8,519 nucleotides of DNA from a bacterium (GTDB taxonomy: Bacteria; Patescibacteriota; JAUYIX01): NCBI GenBank assembly GCA_030688115.1, contig JAUYIX010000052.1:1-8519 (forward strand). The letters are read 5' to 3'. This document shows positions 5,276 to 8,519 of this stretch, one piece after another (position 1 is the stretch's first letter; every line of letters begins with the position of its first letter). Position numbers and translations under genes: made by a program. Below the pieces are notes generated by a model that was not told where the DNA came from, did no database searches, and was given only the letters and a program-made list of their open reading frames with translations.

Positions 5276-5714
5276 GGAGCAAGCAGTGATACTACTTGCT
5301 CCCGGTGGAGTTCAATGGGACGGACTTTGAGCGATTTGATGTGCTCTGATCCTGGCTCCCTATAACGGGGTGAACTCCCCGCTGACCTGCTGACTGGTGT
5401 GCAATCCGTGTAAGGAGTTGCACGGTCGAGCAGGTCGCCCCGACGTGTTTGCTGTTTGGATTCTATTAAGGAGCATTTCAGCTCCCCCCGGCCGCACGTT
5501 CGCCTGCCACGATTTTTGTTAGCGCCGTGGCCCAGCGCTTGTTAGTAAAGCATGGGACTTTTTTAGTCCCTCCTTTTTTGATTCCGTCGGACCAAAGGTC
5601 CTACTCCGGCGACATCTCTGACCAGCAAATGATTTGTTGGGCTGGTGCTAGGCACGTCGCTCGAGCAGGACCTCTGGGATATATAGTTGGAAAGTGCTAA
5701 CCCATACTTCAGAA
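5269..5714 (-). ncRNA. Large structured RNA (~445 nt) ending at the hammerhead
   Basis: The stretch has no convincing gene but is packed with paired elements. Listed in transcript order: a domain closed by 5673-5667/5602-5596 (7 bp) and 5660-5656/5613-5609, with hairpin 5646-5641/5626-5621; hairpin 5601-5597/5593-5589, which competes with the closing stem; 5570-5565/5559-5554; 5485-5481/5474-5470; a long arm 5436-5429/5391-5384 with inner 5423-5418/5404-5399; hairpin 5383-5377/5370-5364, whose loop can pair with 5314-5309; and a 13-bp hairpin 5303-5291/5287-5275. Two stems gain a G-U pair only on this strand, which supports the direction. The 5' end is set by the promoter at 5748-5721 and the 3' end by ribozyme cleavage after 5269. 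It does not match tRNA, tmRNA, SRP, RNase P or rRNA patterns I know. Function is unknown; large ornate RNAs of mobile elements are the nearest analogy. Confidence 0.72.
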
Positions 5715-5720
5715 CGATAC

Positions 5721-5748
5721 ATCATACACATTTGGCCGAACTTGTCAA
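5721..5748 (-). promoter_or_regulatory. Strong promoter of the structured RNA / 219-codon transcript
   Basis: A perfect -35 TTGACA (5748-5743) is followed by 16 bp and TATGAT (5726-5721), preceded by TGTG. This is the best promoter in the window. The start is expected at about 5716-5712, giving roughly 445 nt to the ribozyme cut and about 1.2 kb to the terminator near 4497. Confidence 0.82.
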
Positions 5749-5985
5749 TCTATCTGTCAGTGGTTTTGGCTTAGTAGAGCAAAAAAGCCCCTGTGCGAGG
5801 GTAAACGATATGTTGCTTATTCGCCTGTATTTGATATCTCAACTTCCGCGCCGACCCATAAGCTGGTTAAAAAACGAATAGTTGAAGCGATTGAAATTTT
5901 CTTAGATGAAGTCACGCGCGCTGGTACCTTAGATAAGGTGCTCAGTGAGCTTGGTTGGAGCAAAAGAAATAAGGCTGAGGGGTAA
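5732..5985 (+). pseudogene. HicB-family antitoxin remnant, frameshifted
   Basis: The 3' part (about 5782-5985) encodes a HicB-like C-terminus. EGKRYVAYSPVFDISTSAP is the conserved partial RNase H-like strand segment, followed by VEAIEIFLDEV, TLDKVLSELGW and a short basic tail. This frame has no usable start. The likely upstream part (VNLSVSGFGLVEQK) lies one frame away, and the frames would join at the A6 run 5781-5786 if one A were added. The 5' start is unclear (TTG at 5732 is possible), and the region overlaps the minus-strand promoter of the structured RNA. HicB neutralises the HicA mRNA-cutting toxin; no hicA is visible. It may be a remnant at the element's right end, or the frameshift may be a sequencing error in the homopolymer. 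Confidence 0.62.
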
Positions 5986-6015
5986 AATCGCGGCTCTAAC
6001 ATCCTCTACCGGGGA

Positions 6016-6048
6016 GCTCCAATGATCCGTACCCTATTAAACGGATAC
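6016..6048. repeat. Direct repeat copy 2 / candidate attR
   Basis: Second copy of the 33-bp repeat at 3483-3515, differing at two positions. It includes GCTCCA matching the tRNA 3' end but no further tRNA sequence upstream, as expected for the distal junction of an element inserted at the tRNA end. Confidence 0.8.
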
Positions 6049-6142
6049 TGCTAAGTTCTGGCAGAACCTAATCGGCTTCAAAGCCGATCCGGGTTGGTGG
6101 GGGTTGCTATGCTCATGCGAGCAGTATACTCACACCCAAATT
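6049..6142. other. Intergenic stretch with small hairpins
   Basis: Three short inverted repeats are visible: GTTCT/AGAAC (6056-6060/6064-6068), ATCGGCT/AGCCGAT (around 6071-6088) and TGCTC/GAGCA (around 6109-6122), plus a G-rich run near 6090-6107. None has a T-run that would make it an intrinsic terminator. If the element model is right, this is the original downstream flank of tRNA-Gly. No gene is seen. Confidence 0.4.
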
Positions 6143-6168
6143 AAAAAATTGTTAAGCGGGATTGCGCT
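6143..6168 (-). terminator. Weak terminator-like hairpin after the surface-protein gene
   Basis: On the minus strand AGCG (6168-6165) and CGCT (6158-6155) can pair, followed by TAACAATTTTTT. The stem is only 4 bp, so this is a weak candidate for ending the large minus-strand gene whose stop is at 6182-6180. Confidence 0.35.
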
Positions 6169-6179
6169 GCTCCGACGCC

Positions 6180-8519
6180 CTATAAGTAACTTAAGATCGA
6201 TGCCTCGACCTCAGCACTGACAGCACTAAAGTCACCCAAAATGAATGCAAAGGTGAGAGTTGACTCGTGACGCGCAAACCACTCGACAATCGGATCCGGC
6301 AAGCCAGCGGCCCTGGTAAGCGCTAATCCCAAATCCTGATCGGCTGCAAAACGTCCGGCCAACAAAGCACTAAAAAAGTTAGTTTGGCCAGCGCTGGCGG
6401 CCGCGACCGAACCTGCCTCTGCACCCGGAAGATTAGATTGTGCCCCATTTGCGACTACAATCCCCTGCGGGTCACTCAACTTGGCCTCAAGCAAATTGGC
6501 ATTGGTTGCATACCGATCAGCTCCTGCGTGTCGCGTGGTAGCGCGGACAGGCAATAGCTCTTTAAGCGCCTGTTCGACCTCAAGATCAATCGCAACCGGA
6601 CCACCAACAAGTTCGACCTGCACAATCTCCGGACGCGCCTCCAAAAATTCTCGTGCGGCTGGCTCCAGTACCGGCTTGCCACGCTCAACCAAGAGGATCG
6701 GGTCTACCGTGTCATTGCTCAAGCTGGCCGCAATCGCACCCAGCCCGAGGCTATCAGCAAAAAAGCTGTCCTCGGCGATGTAGGCCGTAGACGTTGGCGT
6801 AGGATTTTGCGTAACTATCTCCTCGGCCACCCGTTTGGCAGTGCGGCGTCGGTTTTGGCCATCCAAGCGAACAATATTGCTATATCCAAGCGCCTCAAGA
6901 TCAGTCACGACCTGTGGCGTGAGCGCCTCCGTACCACCGGTTAGGTAAATAGGTTTGCCGCTGTCAGGCCCGCCCAGCGCGCGATCAAGTTCTGCCGCGA
7001 CCTCATCAGCAAGCCCGCCAGACGACGTCAGCAGCAGGGTTGCGTGGAGCAAATTTGATAGCGGTGTGACCGTGAGCGCGTCTACGATGATGTCCTCGCG
7101 CGCAAGTGTAGCGCTATCAGCTGCTCCCGCCGCAAAGGTCTCCTTAGAAGCCTGGATCGCAAGATCGCGCGGCGACTCGCCGGAAATACGCTGCACACCG
7201 CTCGGCCCGGCCGCAGCAACCTCAAGTATCGTTGGCACCACCGAGTCAACCGCGATCCCATCAAAACGCAGGTCAGTACTCGCCACAGAGTGGGTTATCA
7301 AACCCGTGTGTTGGCCCTCTCCGGGTCCATCATCGACAGCCGTAACCGTAACCGTTTGCGGTGTTGCGTAATTTAAAGTTGTAAACGTAAGCATTGAGGG
7401 AGAGACTGTCTCCTGCGCATCCGGAGTCGCAGTTACCGTTACCGTGGCATGCGGTTCGCTGGCTAGATGCACTGTATAGCTATCAGTAGCGCCGCCTTCT
7501 GTGACGACCGTGGTTCCACCTGACTCCGTAACAATTACCTCGGGAGCACTGTACGCATTTAGCAAAATCATAAACGCATCCTGAATCCCGCTCGCCGCTG
7601 CCAGGTCAATCGCGCCGTCACCATTAAAGTCACCCGACGTAATGGTCTCTCCCAGCAAGCCCGTGCCGTAGTACACCGGATCGACAAAGACTCCACTACC
7701 ATTGTTGAGCTGGACTAAAGTACTTGATGCGGTCGAGGCATTGGTCGTGGCAAGATCGATATCGCCATCACCATCGTAGTCACCAAGCGCTGTCTCCTGG
7801 GCGTTATTAAAGTAGAGCATTGGGTACATGACTGCGCTTCCGAGTGTCCCATCACCATTACCAAAGCGCACATACACCGCCTCAGCAGAGGTGTCCGTGG
7901 CCACTACATCGAGTACCGCATCATCATTGATCAACCCAAGTACGACATCTTCAATGTTGCCACCTGTTGGGTAGGCAGGATCAGCCGCAAAGACGCCACT
8001 GCCATTATTGATAAGAACCGTTACGTCTCCCACCCCATCGCCCACTACAAGATCGATATCGCCATCGCCGTCCAGATTACCTGCTTCGATGGAGGTGGGG
8101 CTTGCACCGGCTGCGTACGGGCCCGCTACAGTAAAAGTGCCCAAGCCATTGTTAAGTAATATGCTGACGTTGCTTGAGCCCAGGTTGGCTACGGCTATGT
8201 CGGTGTCAGTATCACCGTCTAGATCAGCCATGACCGCTGCTGCCGGTGAACCACCGACCGTGTAATCGGTTGGGGTGCCAAAAACGCCGCTACCGTTATT
8301 GAGTAGTACACTCAAGGAACTCGCCCCATGAGGGATCGCCGCATCAACATCAGAGTCGGTGTCCACGTTGCCCAGCGCCAAATCGGCTGGAGAGGCCGCC
8401 AAAGCCTCCGTGTCCGTGACAGTAGGGAAAGCCCCCGTACCATCGTTGATATAGGTAATCAGTTGGTTTGGTGAGTAACGAGCGCCAGCAATATCAAGCA
8501 AGCCGTCTCCGTCAAGATC
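6180..8519 (-). CDS. Large secreted protein: FG-GAP repeats, Calx-beta-like domain, CWB2 repeats; 5' end outside window
   Basis: The frame is open to the right edge (779 codons seen) and enters mid-repeat with DLDGDG, so the N-terminus is missing. Residues 1 to about 322 are FG-GAP/VCBS repeats with calcium-type Asp motifs (DLDGDTDTD, NLDGDGDID, DYDGDGDID, DFNGDGAID) spaced about 45-50 residues apart and followed by LLNNGSGVF-type strands. Residues about 328-432 form a Calx-beta-like sandwich (VTEGGATDSYTVHL, then TVTVTAVDDGPGEG). Residues about 443-779 are cell-wall-binding repeats of the CWB2 type: RISG, ILLV, VELVGG and RHAGADRYATN motifs recur. CWB2 modules attach proteins to the envelope through secondary cell-wall polymers, so this is probably an exported adhesin-like or polymer-binding protein. 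No catalytic motif is visible. It runs toward the candidate element, with a weak terminator after it. Confidence 0.9.
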   Translation of the reverse strand, partial: DLDGDGLLDIAGARYSPNQLITYINDGTGAFPTVTDTEALAASPADLALGNVDTDSDVDAAIPHGASSLSVLLNNGSGVFGTPTDYTVGGSPAAAVMADLDGDTDTDIAVANLGSSNVSILLNNGLGTFTVAGPYAAGASPTSIEAGNLDGDGDIDLVVGDGVGDVTVLINNGSGVFAADPAYPTGGNIEDVVLGLINDDAVLDVVATDTSAEAVYVRFGNGDGTLGSAVMYPMLYFNNAQETALGDYDGDGDIDLATTNASTASSTLVQLNNGSGVFVDPVYYGTGLLGETITSGDFNGDGAIDLAAASGIQDAFMILLNAYSAPEVIVTESGGTTVVTEGGATDSYTVHLASEPHATVTVTATPDAQETVSPSMLTFTTLNYATPQTVTVTAVDDGPGEGQHTGLITHSVASTDLRFDGIAVDSVVPTILEVAAAGPSGVQRISGESPRDLAIQASKETFAAGAADSATLAREDIIVDALTVTPLSNLLHATLLLTSSGGLADEVAAELDRALGGPDSGKPIYLTGGTEALTPQVVTDLEALGYSNIVRLDGQNRRRTAKRVAEEIVTQNPTPTSTAYIAEDSFFADSLGLGAIAASLSNDTVDPILLVERGKPVLEPAAREFLEARPEIVQVELVGGPVAIDLEVEQALKELLPVRATTRHAGADRYATNANLLEAKLSDPQGIVVANGAQSNLPGAEAGSVAAASAGQTNFFSALLAGRFAADQDLGLALTRAAGLPDPIVEWFARHESTLTFAFILGDFSAVSAEVEASILSYL

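Larger units (their letters stand above)
3483..6048. mobile_element. Candidate small integrated element at tRNA-Gly (no integrase seen)
   Basis: The segment is bounded by the 33-bp direct repeats at 3483-3515 and 6016-6048, giving a unit of 2,533 bp. It carries a P-loop NTPase gene, an unrecognised 219-codon gene, a structured RNA with a hammerhead ribozyme, and a frameshifted HicB remnant. tRNA-end integration is typical of phage-like and satellite elements, and bacterial hammerheads are often found in prophage-type DNA. No recombinase, replication or packaging gene is visible, so if it is an element it is either degraded or moved by an integrase in trans. A dispersed repeat unrelated to integration is the alternative. 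Confidence 0.5.

Noticed and set aside
5554..5580. Plus-strand terminator: GGGACT/AGTCCC hairpin followed by TCCTTTTTTG.
   Set aside because: Good shape, but no clear plus-strand gene ends just upstream, and the neighbouring structures, promoter and ribozyme all point to the minus strand. Kept only as a hairpin of the structured RNA.
4497..5714. Resemblance to Obelisk-like or viroid-like RNA (about 1.2 kb, hammerhead III, ~200-residue protein, a GYAD motif near the C-terminus).
   Set aside because: The unit is encoded in chromosomal DNA with a promoter and terminator, has a single ribozyme, shows no rod-like full-length pairing, and the short motif match is not exact. Treated as coincidence unless profile searches say otherwise.
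5219..5714. Known housekeeping RNA (RNase P, tmRNA, SRP, rRNA fragment) or integron attC array in the hairpin-rich block.
   Set aside because: None of the conserved sequence blocks of those RNAs could be found, and the hairpins differ from each other rather than repeating as attC sites do.
5687..5881. A 64-codon plus-strand reading frame beginning with TTG, taken as a separate gene.
   Set aside because: No ribosome binding site. Its middle part appears to be the shifted N-terminal portion of the HicB remnant, and the end past the A-run is out-of-frame sequence.
6955..7371. Plus-strand Ser/Ala-rich reading frame inside the surface-protein gene.
   Set aside because: It lies opposite well-supported CWB2 and Calx-beta-like coding sequence; its composition is what the reverse complement of such codons gives.

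Overview
The window looks like a small-genome bacterium of the Patescibacteria (CPR) type. This rests on compact, mostly unidentified membrane genes, a pseudopilin with the EEGIEALRNLRDEGF-type motif after its N-terminal helix, a large FG-GAP / beta-sandwich / cell-wall-binding-repeat surface protein, few strong ribosome binding sites, and TGA used as a stop codon (so not the Gracilibacteria code). The lineage is inferred from gene style, not from a marker gene.

Layout. 1-1082 (minus): a pseudopilin running off the left edge, preceded by a four-helix membrane protein, probably one operon. 1083-1168: a divergent promoter region. 1169-2909 (plus): a DUF1761 membrane protein, then a membrane-anchored PQQ-type sugar dehydrogenase. 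2896-3348 (minus): a four-helix membrane protein overlapping the dehydrogenase tail to tail. 3414-3488 (plus): tRNA-Gly(UCC) with encoded CCA.

3483-6048 looks like a small integrated element at the 3' end of the tRNA. A 33-bp near-perfect direct repeat (two mismatches) lies at the tRNA end and again 2,533 bp downstream. No integrase lies between the copies. The cargo is a P-loop NTPase/kinase gene (minus), an unrecognised 219-codon gene (minus), a dense block of RNA hairpins, and a frameshifted HicB-antitoxin remnant (plus).

The most notable object is a minus-strand transcription unit at about 5714-4497. A strong promoter (TTGACA, 16-nt spacer, TATGAT) leads into about 445 nt of highly structured, apparently non-coding RNA. 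This ends in a type III hammerhead ribozyme at 5275-5223, with stems of 5, 4 and 5 perfect pairs and one deviation from the consensus core. The 219-codon gene follows at once, and its Shine-Dalgarno sequence is one strand of ribozyme stem III. A terminator follows the gene. Self-cleavage would release a structured RNA with a defined 3' end and could also expose the ribosome binding site. I recognise neither the RNA nor the protein.

6049-6179 is intergenic with small hairpins. 6180-8519 (minus) is a partial gene for a large secreted protein with FG-GAP repeats, one Calx-beta-like domain and C-terminal CWB2 repeats. With the pseudopilin it indicates an envelope-focused neighbourhood around the inserted element.
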